Notes under the pieces: model-generated
Database searches by the model: none
Seen by the model: the letters and a program-made list of their open reading frames with translations, nothing else
What the model was told of the DNA's origin: nothing
In this document: piece after piece, positions 8,022 to 15,426 of the stretch
How positions within the stretch are numbered: position 1 is the stretch's first letter
Layout of the letters: the number at the start of each line of letters is the position of its first letter
Made by a program: the position numbers and the translations under genes
Assembly (NCBI GenBank): GCA_965603355.1
Contig: CBFDCQ010000075.1
Coordinates: 1-15,674 of the forward strand
From: CBFDCQ01 sp965603355
GTDB lineage: Bacteria; Hydrogenedentota; CAZGCA01; CBFDCQ01
Direction: 5' to 3'
DNA length: 15,674 nucleotides

Positions 8022-8657
8022 TTGCAGGTAAGCGAAATATTTTACAGTATCCAGGGAGAAACGTCGTACGCCGGCAGGCCGTGCGTGTTCGTCCGGCTTG
8101 CGGGGTGCAACCTTGACTGTGCGTACTGTGACACGCCGTACGCTCGAGAGGGCGGTACGGCAATGGCCCTGGACGAGGTGATGCGGAACGTCGGCGAGCA
8201 TCCGGTAGGCCTTGCGATGGTCACCGGCGGCGAACCGCTCGTTCAGGACGAGACACCGCAGCTTGTACAGATGCTCATCGAGGCCGGGTACACCGTTCTG
8301 GTGGAGACGAATGGATCGCTCGACATAGGTGTATTACCTGATGAGGCGATTCGTATCGTGGATATGAAATGTCCCGACAGCGGGATGGCGGACAGGATGT
8401 TTCTGCCAAACCTTCACGAAGTGCGCAAGGGCGACGAGATCAAATTCGTGGTGTCGAGCAGACGGGACTATCTGTGGGCGCAGGAGATGGTGTTGACTCA
8501 CGCCTTGCCGGGACACACGACGGTACTCTTTTCGCCGACTCACGGCATGTTGGACATGCGCGAGCTCGCGGAGTGGATCATAGAGGACCATCTCGACTGC
8601 AAATTGCAGCTTCAGCTGCACAAGATCATCTGGCCGGAGAAGCGAAGGGGTGTCTGA
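8022..8657 (+). CDS. queE: 7-carboxy-7-deazaguanine synthase QueE (radical SAM)
   Basis: QueE rearranges 6-carboxytetrahydropterin to 7-carboxy-7-deazaguanine. The 211-aa form begins at TTG 8022, giving MQVSEIFYSIQGET, which matches where family members start. No ATG is available, and the only other in-frame candidate, TTG 7959, lies inside queD. No good ribosome binding site precedes it, so translation is probably coupled to queD, whose stop is 4 nt upstream. The radical-SAM cluster motif CNLDCAYC supplies C29, C33 and C36, and GGEP at 69-72 binds SAM. It ends 8 nt inside queC. Confidence 0.94.
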   Translation: MQVSEIFYSIQGETSYAGRPCVFVRLAGCNLDCAYCDTPYAREGGTAMALDEVMRNVGEHPVGLAMVTGGEPLVQDETPQLVQMLIEAGYTVLVETNGSLDIGVLPDEAIRIVDMKCPDSGMADRMFLPNLHEVRKGDEIKFVVSSRRDYLWAQEMVLTHALPGHTTVLFSPTHGMLDMRELAEWIIEDHLDCKLQLQLHKIIWPEKRRGV

Positions 8658-9339
8658 ACAAAAGGAACGCGCTCTTGCCGTCGTGCTCGTCAGCGGCGGG
8701 ATGGACAGTTGCGTGGTTGCCGCCATGGCTGCGGAGCGGTACAGTCTCGCCTGTCTTCACGCGAACTACGGTCAACGCACCGAAAGGCGTGAGCTCGCCT
8801 GTTTCAACAAGATCGCAGAACATTACGGGGCCGAGAGTAAGCTTATTGTTGACCTGAGTCACCTGAGCAGGATCGGCGGGTCGAGCTTGACTGACCACGA
8901 TATCCCTGTTACGCCGTCCGAAACGCCTGGAGCAATACCGTTAACGTACGTGCCGTTCAGGAACGCCAACCTGCTGAGCGCCGCCGTGTCGTGGGCGGAG
9001 GTGATTGAGGCGCGCAAGATATTCATAGGGGCGGTCGAACAGGACAGCCCGGGATATCCCGATTGCCGTCCGGCATTTTACAGGGCGTTCAACGAGCTTG
9101 TGCGTGTCGGCACAAGGCCGGACACCGACGTCGAGGTGGTCGCGCCGCTAATCGGGATGAAGAAACACGAGATAGTGCGCAAGGGGCTCGATCTCGGCGC
9201 ACCGTTCCACCTGACCTGGTCGTGTTACACGCGCGAGGACGTACCGTGTGGCAGTTGCGATAGCTGCCTGATTCGCGCGCGGGCGTTCGATGATGCCGGC
9301 GCGTCCGATCCGCTCATTAACGAGAGGCCGATGGTATGA
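8650..9339 (+). CDS. queC: 7-cyano-7-deazaguanine (preQ0) synthase QueC
   Basis: QueC uses ATP and ammonia to turn 7-carboxy-7-deazaguanine into preQ0. The 229-aa protein starts at GTG 8650, with GGAG 10 nt upstream inside queE. The ATP-pyrophosphatase loop is SGGMDS (15-20), and the zinc site is C192, C200, C203, C206 (C-x7-C-x2-C-x2-C). It overlaps queE by 8 nt and the next gene by 4 nt, so the four genes are very likely co-translated. The genes needed to complete queuosine synthesis (folE, queF, tgt, queA, queG) are not in this window. Confidence 0.96.
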   Translation: MSEQKERALAVVLVSGGMDSCVVAAMAAERYSLACLHANYGQRTERRELACFNKIAEHYGAESKLIVDLSHLSRIGGSSLTDHDIPVTPSETPGAIPLTYVPFRNANLLSAAVSWAEVIEARKIFIGAVEQDSPGYPDCRPAFYRAFNELVRVGTRPDTDVEVVAPLIGMKKHEIVRKGLDLGAPFHLTWSCYTREDVPCGSCDSCLIRARAFDDAGASDPLINERPMV

Positions 9340-10709
9340 TTTTTCTTATCCCCATCGGTGACGACAACCCGGTCGAACGCCCTCCGTACGCTAATACTGC
9401 CATCATCGCCATCAACATGCTGGTGTTCCTTTGCCTGGGGTTTCGACTGGACTACGTGGCGTTCGTAAAGACGTACGCGCTGATTCCAGAACTCTTTCGC
9501 CCGTACACTTTTGTGACGCACATGTTTTTTCACGGTGACCCGTTTCATCTGTTGGGGAACATGCTGTTCCTCGGCGTTCTGGGCAAGAACGTCGAGGACA
9601 GGGTCGGCCACCTGGGCTACATCGCATTTTACCTGATGGCGGGACTTGTAGCGTGCGGTTTGCACATAGCGATTGCGAGCATTACCGGCGGAGGGAAAGT
9701 CCCGATGATCGGCGCTTCGGGCGCGGTTGCAGGTATCATGGCGGCGTACGCCGCATTCTTCCCTCGGAACCAGATCAAGTTTTTCTATTGGGTATTGTTC
9801 GTCTTCTTTGGGACGTTCTACATTGCGTCCGCGTGGGCGCTTGGGTTCTGGTTCGTCCTCCAACTTGGCACGAGCTTCTTGAGCTTGCATGCGGGTGAGG
9901 CGACCGGCGTGGCGTACTGGGCGCACGTGGGTGGTTTCGGAGCGGGGTTGCTCGTGGCGCTGGTTTTCAACCGGGTAGTCCCCCGCGACGAGCTTGAACG
10001 GAGCCTCGCCCTTTACTTCGCCAGGGGAAGGGCCGACCGCGCCATTGACCGGTACGAACGATTCCGAAAGAAGTTCCCGTGGCGAACGCTTTCACCGATA
10101 CTGCAACATGAGATCGCGGAGGCGTATGAGCAACGAGCGGATATGCCGCGCGCGATAGAGGCGTACGAGCTGTTCCTCAAGGCCCATCCGGATGACGCGC
10201 AGGCCTCGGCAACGCAGGAGAAGCTCGATTCCCTCCACGGAACCGCACCTGCCCCGATCTTCCTGCAGGAAAGCGACGCGACTGCTGCCGTCGAAACGCC
10301 GAGGGAAGTCCCGGATGGGGCAAGCGTCGCTGCCGGCAGTGCCGCGCTGAACGTCGCTGACCTTGCGTTGAGTCTAGGGCGTCAGCATTTCAGAGAGAAG
10401 AATTGGGATGGGGCTATCGAACAGTTCAGGAAGGTCGTCGAAAACGAGCCTTATTCCGTCGAGGGGTACGCGTATCTCGGTGCCGCGCTGTACCAAAAAG
10501 GTCTTTTCCCGGAAGCGATACAGGCAACACGGCAAGCGATCGAGGTTGGCGGGGAAACGGCCGTCGCCTACAATAATCTTGCGCTGGCTTACCTTGCGAA
10601 CGCTCAGCTGGAAGAGGCGGCGGACGCTTGGCGCCGCGCGTTGAGCCTCGACCGGCATAACAAGGTGGCGCGGAACGCGCTGAGACGATTGGGCGGGCGA
10701 CGCAGGTAA
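9336..10709 (+). CDS. Rhomboid-family intramembrane serine protease with C-terminal TPR repeats
   Basis: The first 212 residues form a rhomboid domain of six to seven membrane helices. HLLGN (71-75) and the catalytic dyad Ser128 (GASG) and His197 (AHVGG) are intact, so it should be active within the membrane. Residues about 218-457 are soluble, with helical repeats of the tetratricopeptide type (about 222-285, and 346-450 with AYAYLGAALYQKG-like and YNNLALAYLANAQLEEA units), separated by an Ala/Pro-rich linker (302-335). The TPR part probably recruits a partner or substrate. The ATG is in the ATGA overlap with the queC stop. Rhomboid-TPR fusions occur in several bacterial phyla; substrates are generally unknown, and the link to queuosine is unexplained. 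Confidence 0.92.
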   Translation: MIFLIPIGDDNPVERPPYANTAIIAINMLVFLCLGFRLDYVAFVKTYALIPELFRPYTFVTHMFFHGDPFHLLGNMLFLGVLGKNVEDRVGHLGYIAFYLMAGLVACGLHIAIASITGGGKVPMIGASGAVAGIMAAYAAFFPRNQIKFFYWVLFVFFGTFYIASAWALGFWFVLQLGTSFLSLHAGEATGVAYWAHVGGFGAGLLVALVFNRVVPRDELERSLALYFARGRADRAIDRYERFRKKFPWRTLSPILQHEIAEAYEQRADMPRAIEAYELFLKAHPDDAQASATQEKLDSLHGTAPAPIFLQESDATAAVETPREVPDGASVAAGSAALNVADLALSLGRQHFREKNWDGAIEQFRKVVENEPYSVEGYAYLGAALYQKGLFPEAIQATRQAIEVGGETAVAYNNLALAYLANAQLEEAADAWRRALSLDRHNKVARNALRRLGGRRR

Positions 10710-10735
10710 CCTTCAAAAGCAATCCCTGCAACACT

Positions 10736-10760
10736 GGCAGACAGGAATGTCTGCCCCACC
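10736..10760 (+). repeat. Hairpin repeat, CCCCACC tag on the right
   Basis: A perfect 8-bp stem (GGCAGACA / TGTCTGCC, 10736-10743 and 10748-10755) with loop GGAA is followed by CCACC. It is the first member of the hairpin cluster and sits 27 nt after the rhomboid stop, so it could also slow or end transcription there. No T-run follows. Confidence 0.6.
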
Positions 10761-10837
10761 GTTCGTCACCTGGAAAGGTAGTGCGGCAGGTATTCTTGGC
10801 TGCCATTTACCGGCCGGCTGCGAGCGTCCACCGGCAA

Positions 10838-10928
10838 TGTAGGGGAGGGTCTCGTCCCCTCCCGAGAACTCCCTGGCAGAAGGACGCATTTGGGCGATAC
10901 ACGGGAGGCCACAAGGGCCTCCCCTACA
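10838..10928 (+). repeat. 91-nt element with 11-nt terminal inverted repeats
   Basis: The unit begins TGTAGGGGAGG (10838-10848) and ends with its exact reverse complement CCTCCCCTACA (10918-10928). Inside are two hairpins: GGGAGGG / CCCTCCC (10843-10849, 10857-10863) and GGGAGGCC / GGCCTCCC (10903-10910, 10916-10923). It looks like a paired REP/BIME-type or tiny MITE-like unit. No target-site duplication is obvious, and it has no coding capacity. Confidence 0.65.
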
Positions 10929-10938
10929 TGGGAGTTTT

Positions 10939-10963
10939 TGTAGGGGCGCGGCTTGCTGCGCCC
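10939..10963 (-). repeat. Hairpin repeat with TGTAGGGG tag on the left
   Basis: TGTAGGGG (10939-10946) leads into a 9-bp stem with one G-T wobble (GGGCGCGGC / GCTGCGCCC, loop TT). Its tag faces the CCCCTACA end of the preceding element across 10 nt, forming a larger inverted repeat (10921-10946). Confidence 0.65.
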
Positions 10964-10976
10964 GACGAGAATTACG

Positions 10977-11002
10977 AAGGTAGGGCGTGCGTCTTGCCCG
11001 CC
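10977..11002 (-). repeat. Inverted copy of the GGCGGGC-type palindrome
   Basis: Read on the minus strand this is GGCGGGCAAGACGCACGCC followed by CTACCTT, matching the copies at 1541-1566 and 12321-12346. The stem has one mismatch. It ends 9 nt from the moeA stop codon. Confidence 0.7.
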
Positions 11003-11011
11003 ATTGTGCAG

Positions 11012-12250
11012 CTAGAAGAGGGTCACTTCGACCTCTTGGCCGGGTTCGAGTCCCTCGGTGTTCATATCCACCAAGACCCAGCCGTCGGCATCGGCCAGCG
11101 TGGAGGTGGCCCCGGAAGTGCGTCCGAGAGGCACTGCGACAAGCTCGTGCGTGCGCCGTTCGAGCCGTACGCGGACGTACTCGTCGCGTCCCATCAATGC
11201 CGGTACCCTCTGCTCGAGCACTGCTCTCACCACCGAACCGCTCCTGACCGGGATTGCCTCCGTTGAGCACCCGGACAGCCGTTCGAGAAGAGGCCTTACC
11301 ACCACCTCGTAGGCGACCAGCGACGAGACGGGATGACCGGGAAGACCTATCACCGGTTTTCCTGCGACAGAGGCTACTATTGTTGGCTTGCCGGGACGCA
11401 TCGCCACGCCGTGGACGAGTATCTCGCTCTTCTTGAATGATTCCAATGCCGCCATCGTCAAGTCCCTGACCCCAACGGAGCTACCGCCTGATATAAGCAC
11501 CATGTCGGCGCAGTCCATGCCTTGCTGTACGGCCTGTATAAGCCTGTCGAGGTCATCTCTCACTATCCCCATCGCGGTGGCGATACCGCCGTCGCGTTCG
11601 ACAAGCGCCGCGAGGACCACGCCGTTGCTCTCCCGCACCTGGCCGACGGCGGGCTCTTCCTCGTGCGGAACAAGCTCGTCGCCGGTGGATATGATTGCCG
11701 CGGCAGGTTTCTTGAAGATGTCCACCCGGCTCACGCCAACGGACGCCAGCGCAGCCACGTCTTTAGGTGCCAGCCGTTTTCCGGCGCGCGATACCGTATC
11801 ACCTTTGCGATAGTCCTGTCCCGCACGCATCATGTTGTCGTAACGCGCCACGGGGCGTGTCACGGCGATGACGTTGTCCGCCAACCGTTCGGTATATTCG
11901 ACCATGACGACGGCGTCCGCGCCCGCGGGAAGCGCTGCCCCGGTTCCGACCTCGACCGCCGTCCCTGTCTCCACGGGGCATTCGGCGGGCTTCCCCATCT
12001 CAACTCGCCCGGCGACCCGCAGGGTGACCGGCGTTTCGGTCGAGGCTCCCGAGACGTCTTGCATCCGTACCGCGAAACCGTCCATCATTGCGCGATCAAA
12101 ATGGGGCAGATCGCAGGGCGATTTCACTTCTGTGGCGAGCACGCGCCCGGAGGCTCTTGCCGAAGCAACAGTTTCGGCATCGACGGGAGCGAACCCTGCA
12201 ATTATCTCCAGCACTTGTTGACGCGTGCGCGTCTCAAAGAAACGTTTCAT
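11012..12250 (-). CDS. moeA: Molybdopterin molybdenumtransferase MoeA
   Basis: MoeA inserts molybdate into adenylylated molybdopterin to form the molybdenum cofactor. The 412 aa are full length. Recognisable motifs: SPCDLPHFDRAMMDGFAV (44-61), GTGAALPAGADAVVMVE (102-118), STGDELV (188-194), ESNG (207-210), the MoCF-domain ISGGSSVG (253-260), MRPGKPT (284-290) and GLPGHPVSS (302-310). The ATG at 12250 has GGGAG 7 nt upstream; an in-frame start 33 nt earlier lacks support. It follows serS by 128 nt with a palindromic repeat between, so it may have its own transcription. No other cofactor gene is present. Confidence 0.95.
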   Translation of the reverse strand: MKRFFETRTRQQVLEIIAGFAPVDAETVASARASGRVLATEVKSPCDLPHFDRAMMDGFAVRMQDVSGASTETPVTLRVAGRVEMGKPAECPVETGTAVEVGTGAALPAGADAVVMVEYTERLADNVIAVTRPVARYDNMMRAGQDYRKGDTVSRAGKRLAPKDVAALASVGVSRVDIFKKPAAAIISTGDELVPHEEEPAVGQVRESNGVVLAALVERDGGIATAMGIVRDDLDRLIQAVQQGMDCADMVLISGGSSVGVRDLTMAALESFKKSEILVHGVAMRPGKPTIVASVAGKPVIGLPGHPVSSLVAYEVVVRPLLERLSGCSTEAIPVRSGSVVRAVLEQRVPALMGRDEYVRVRLERRTHELVAVPLGRTSGATSTLADADGWVLVDMNTEGLEPGQEVEVTLF

Positions 12251-12320
12251 TCTAATCTCCCGGGTACGAACGCAAAGGCACAAAGAGAGCCGGTAGAGTC
12301 CTCACCCACAAACCGAAAAC

Positions 12321-12346
12321 GGCGGGCAGGATGCCCGCCCTACCTT
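12321..12346 (+). repeat. GC-rich palindromic repeat between serS and moeA
   Basis: GGCGGGCA / TGCCCGCC, a perfect 8-bp stem with loop GGA, is followed by CTACCTT. Compared with the copy at 1541-1566, the changed closing pair (G-C to A-T) is compensated on both arms, so pairing is kept. Confidence 0.75.
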
Positions 12347-12378
12347 ACATGCTTCCTGAATCGCGTCCACCGTGTACT

Positions 12379-13671
12379 CTATGTTGTCGGCAGATCTTGC
12401 GGTGTGATCCTCTCGACGCCGTCGAGATACGGTCGCAGCCGATCGGGCACTGTAACTGTCCCGTCGGCCTCCTGGAAGTTCTCCAGTATGGCGACAACGG
12501 TTCTGCCTATAGCCATAGCCGAACCGTTGAGGGTGTGGACGAACTCGGGTTTGCCCCGAGGCTCGCGTCTGAACCGTATGTTGGCGCGTCGCGCCTGGAA
12601 ATCGGTGCAGTTGCTGCACGAAGAGATTTCCCTGTACCGCTTCTGAGCCGGCATCCACACCTCTATATCGTAAGTTCTCGCGGCAGCAAAACCCATGTCG
12701 CCTGAGCACAACGTAACCACTCTGTACGGCAGCTCGAGGCGTTTCAGAACCTCCTCGGCGTTCGTAGTCATTGTCTCGAGCTCGTCGCAGGAGGTCTCAG
12801 GCGTGCAGAAATGGACGAGCTCCACCTTGTTGAACTGGTGTTGCCTCATCAGGCCGCGGGTATCCTTTCCGTAGGAGCCCGCCTCGCTGCGAAAACAGGG
12901 TGTGTATGCGGCATAGAGTATGGGCAGTTTATCCCCGTCGATAGTCTCCCCTTTATGGATGTTGGTGACAGGGACCTCAGCGGTAGGTACGAGGTACAGG
13001 TCCTCATTCTCGCACTTGAACAAATCCTCGGCGAACTTCGGCAGGTTTCCCGTACCGGTCATCGTGTCCGCATTGACCAGAAAAGGCGGCAGGACTTCTA
13101 TGTAACCGTACTCGCGCGTGTGCAAGTCCATCATGAAGTTCATCAGGGCGCGCTCGAGTCTCGCGCCCATGCCGACCGAGAGCGTGAACCTCGCTCTGCT
13201 TATCCGAGCGCCACGTTCGAAATCGAGGATTCCCAACTCCTCCCCGACATCGGCGTGATGCTTCGGTTCAAAACCGAACTCCCTCGGTTCGCCCCATCGC
13301 CGTTCTTCACGATTGTCGCTTTCGTCGTTGCCCTCCGGAACGCTCTCGTGCGGTACGTTTGGAACAAGGAGCAGTTCTGCCCGTACCGCCGCCTCCTTGT
13401 CGCGAATCTGCGCATCGAGTCTCTTTATGTCGTCGGAGACCTTACGCATTCTCTCTATTTCGTCGGAGGCGTCCTCGTTCTCCTTTTTCAGTCGTGCGAT
13501 CTGCTCAGAGCTTTTGTTGCGCTCATGTTTCAGCTGTTCGACCTCGAAGAGCAGGTCGCGCCTTTGCTGTTCCGTGCGCAACAGGTCGTCGAGATCGAAC
13601 TCAATATGTCTCTTCCTGAATGATTCACGCACCTGATCCGGATTGTCGCGTATGAACTTGATATCTAGCAT
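12379..13671 (-). CDS. serS: Seryl-tRNA synthetase
   Basis: SerS charges tRNA-Ser (and tRNA-Sec) with serine in the cytoplasm. The 430 aa are typical. The N-terminal long coiled-coil arm that grips the tRNA spans about 30-100 and is rich in K/E/R heptads. The class II catalytic core shows the TAEVP serine site (230-234), motif 2 FRSEAGSYGKDTRGLMRQHQF (260-280) and motif 3 LNGSAMAIGRT (381-391), plus EISSCSNCTDFQARR (348-362). The ATG at 13671 matches the family start (MLDIKFIRDNPDQV) but has no evident Shine-Dalgarno sequence. No T-box leader is visible in the 113 nt before it. Confidence 0.97.
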   Translation of the reverse strand: MLDIKFIRDNPDQVRESFRKRHIEFDLDDLLRTEQQRRDLLFEVEQLKHERNKSSEQIARLKKENEDASDEIERMRKVSDDIKRLDAQIRDKEAAVRAELLLVPNVPHESVPEGNDESDNREERRWGEPREFGFEPKHHADVGEELGILDFERGARISRARFTLSVGMGARLERALMNFMMDLHTREYGYIEVLPPFLVNADTMTGTGNLPKFAEDLFKCENEDLYLVPTAEVPVTNIHKGETIDGDKLPILYAAYTPCFRSEAGSYGKDTRGLMRQHQFNKVELVHFCTPETSCDELETMTTNAEEVLKRLELPYRVVTLCSGDMGFAAARTYDIEVWMPAQKRYREISSCSNCTDFQARRANIRFRREPRGKPEFVHTLNGSAMAIGRTVVAILENFQEADGTVTVPDRLRPYLDGVERITPQDLPTT

Positions 13672-13693
13672 GGTTGCTAAGGTGCTTTAGTTG

Positions 13694-13764
13694 CACGTGG
13701 CTCTTCGGTCACGATGATGTCAAAACCTTGCCGCTGGCCAGCCGCAAGTGGCCGGGGACACGTG
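13694..13764. promoter_or_regulatory. Two CACGTG boxes, possible degenerate parS-like sites
   Basis: CACGTG, the core of the chromosomal ParB site (TGTTTCACGTGAAACA), occurs at 13694-13699 and 13759-13764, downstream of parB. The first has GTT one base to the left (GTTGCACGTG); the second has AAC on the right (CACGTGAAC). Neither is a full match, so binding by ParB is only a possibility. Confidence 0.2.
13718..13748 (-). terminator. Hairpin after parB, possible weak terminator
   Basis: A 22-nt palindrome (13727-13748, GCTGGCCAGC at its centre, one mismatched pair) lies 37 nt past the parB stop. On the minus strand it is followed by GGTTTTGAC. The T-run is short, so termination would be partial. 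The same T-run runs into a perfect TTGACA (13718-13723) that could be a -35 box for serS, but no matching -10 box follows. Confidence 0.35.
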
Positions 13765-13784
13765 AACGGGGTGTAAACAGCGTC

Positions 13785-14660
13785 CTAGACGCCGACCTCT
13801 TCAAACACTTCCAGGATTCGGTCCAGATCCTCCTCGCTGTAGAACTCTATCTCGATCTTACCTTTATCGCCTCTTCTGGTAACGCGTACACGCGTTCCCA
13901 ACAGCCTCTGCAACTCCTCCTCGACGGCTTCGAGGTGAACGTCGCGAGGAGTGACGGTCGGTGCCGGCGCGTGCGCCCGTTTCCTCGGGGGTGCTCCCGC
14001 AAGCTCCTCCGCCTCCCGGACGGACAGACCTTCCTTGATGATACGTCTGCAGGCGATTTTCTGTTGTTCCGGGGTCCGCAGCGCCAGCAAAGCTTTTGCG
14101 TGCCCCGCTGTTATCCGTCCTTCTGAGATATGCCTTTGCACTTCCTTCGGCAGCTTCAGCAACCGCATCGTGTTTGCGATAGTCGCTCGGTCCAGACCCA
14201 TGCGTGACGCCAGGTCCTCCTGCCTCAGCCCGAAATCATCAATAAGTATCTTGTACGCCTCGGCTCGTTCGATCGGGTCGAGGTCCTCTCGCTGAATATT
14301 CTCTACAAGTGCCAACGGCAGCATCGCGTCATCGTCTATGTCCCTGACGATGGCGGGTATGGTTTCGAGGCCGGCCATGATCGACGCTCTCAGTCGACGC
14401 TCTCCGACGACGAGCTCATAGCCGCTCGGCGTGCGGCGCACCGTGACAGGCTGGATCACTCCGTTCGTCCTGATAGACTCCGCCAGTTCAGCCAACGATT
14501 CCTCAGGCATACCCTGTCGCGGCTGATACCTGTTCGGAACGATGTCATGCGGCGAGAGATGCGCGATTCGCGGCGCTTCATCCCTCGCCAGTTCGTCTCG
14601 TATGAGCGCGTCAATACCCCTGCCGAGAGCTCGTCTCTTCGGTACCACTTCCTTTGCCAT
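13785..14660 (-). CDS. parB: Chromosome partitioning protein ParB
   Basis: ParB binds parS near the origin, spreads as a CTP-dependent clamp, and is moved by ParA to segregate chromosomes. The 291 aa contain the N-terminal ParA-contact motif LGRGIDALI (12-20), the CTPase motifs NRYQPR (43-48), GERRLRA (86-92) and ENIQREDL (120-127), a helix-turn-helix (about 144-170), and a C-terminal dimerisation segment (about 245-290). The ATG at 14660 has GGAGGAGG 9 nt upstream, inside parA; the two genes overlap by 50 nt. Confidence 0.97.
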   Translation of the reverse strand: MAKEVVPKRRALGRGIDALIRDELARDEAPRIAHLSPHDIVPNRYQPRQGMPEESLAELAESIRTNGVIQPVTVRRTPSGYELVVGERRLRASIMAGLETIPAIVRDIDDDAMLPLALVENIQREDLDPIERAEAYKILIDDFGLRQEDLASRMGLDRATIANTMRLLKLPKEVQRHISEGRITAGHAKALLALRTPEQQKIACRRIIKEGLSVREAEELAGAPPRKRAHAPAPTVTPRDVHLEAVEEELQRLLGTRVRVTRRGDKGKIEIEFYSEEDLDRILEVFEEVGV

Positions 14661-15426
14661 TGGCTATTACCTCCTCCGCGAGAGCCAGATACGATTCCGC
14701 ACCTCTGCACTTAATGTTATGGAATATGATCGGCACACCGAAACTCGGCGCCTCACCTAGGCTTATGTTGCGAGGAACAACTGTCTGATATACTTTCTCA
14801 CCAAAATGGTTGCGTGCGTTCTCCGCTACCTGGCGCGATAGATTCGTGCGCTTATCATGCATCGTGAGCAGAACGCCCTCTATTTCCAAATGTGGATTCA
14901 GCCTGTTGCGAACGAGCCCAATCGTGTCAAGAAGCTGCGAGATACCTTCGAGCGCATAATACTCGCACTGCAGCGGGATGATAACGGAATCCGCTGCAAC
15001 CAGTCCGTTAACGGTGAGCAGGCTGAGCGATGGTGGGCAGTCGACGAACACGTACTCGTAACTGTCCTTGACGGGTTCCAGCGCCTCTTTTAGCCGGAAC
15101 TCGCGGTTGCCTGCATCAACGAGCTCAATCTCGGCGCCGATCAGACTCATGTTGGCCGGCGCGAGCGCAAGCGTCTCGACAAGCGTCGGGAGGATCACAT
15201 CCTCAAGGCGACATTCTCCAAGGATAACGTCATAGACCGTCTTTTCGAGCTCGCGCTTGTCGACACCGAACCCGCTCGTGGCGTTGCCCTGCGGGTCTAT
15301 GTCAACGAGAAGAACCTTCTTCTCGGACGCCGCGATACACGCCGCGAGATTCACCGCGGTGGTGGTTTTCCCAACGCCTCCTTTTTGATTCGCAATGACT
15401 ATGATTTTGCCATTGTTCTCGTTCAT
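14611..15426 (-). CDS. parA: Chromosome partitioning ATPase ParA (Soj family)
   Basis: ParA is a deviant-Walker ATPase that binds the nucleoid and drives ParB-parS movement. The 271 aa show the deviant Walker A motif KGGVGKTT (15-22), VDIDPQGN (41-48), Walker B FVDCPPSL (127-134) and a family-typical RGAESYLALAEEV near the end. The short N-terminus indicates a chromosomal-type Soj without a DNA-binding extension. GGGAG lies 7 nt before the ATG. The ATG shares ATGA with the stop of the short ORF upstream, and the final 50 nt overlap parB. The last residues (about 256-271) diverge from the family and are read in a second frame by parB. Confidence 0.96.
   Translation of the reverse strand: MNENNGKIIVIANQKGGVGKTTTAVNLAACIAASEKKVLLVDIDPQGNATSGFGVDKRELEKTVYDVILGECRLEDVILPTLVETLALAPANMSLIGAEIELVDAGNREFRLKEALEPVKDSYEYVFVDCPPSLSLLTVNGLVAADSVIIPLQCEYYALEGISQLLDTIGLVRNRLNPHLEIEGVLLTMHDKRTNLSRQVAENARNHFGEKVYQTVVPRNISLGEAPSFGVPIIFHNIKCRGAESYLALAEEVIANGKGSGTEETSSRQGY

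Noticed and set aside
10710..11011. CRISPR array in the repeat cluster
   Set aside because: The repeats are palindromes of varying sequence and spacing, not identical direct repeats with uniform spacers, and no cas gene is nearby.
11522..12646. Long plus-strand open frame spanning moeA and the start of the serS 3' end
   Set aside because: Antisense to two identified genes and crosses the repeat-bearing gap between them, which no real gene would be expected to do.
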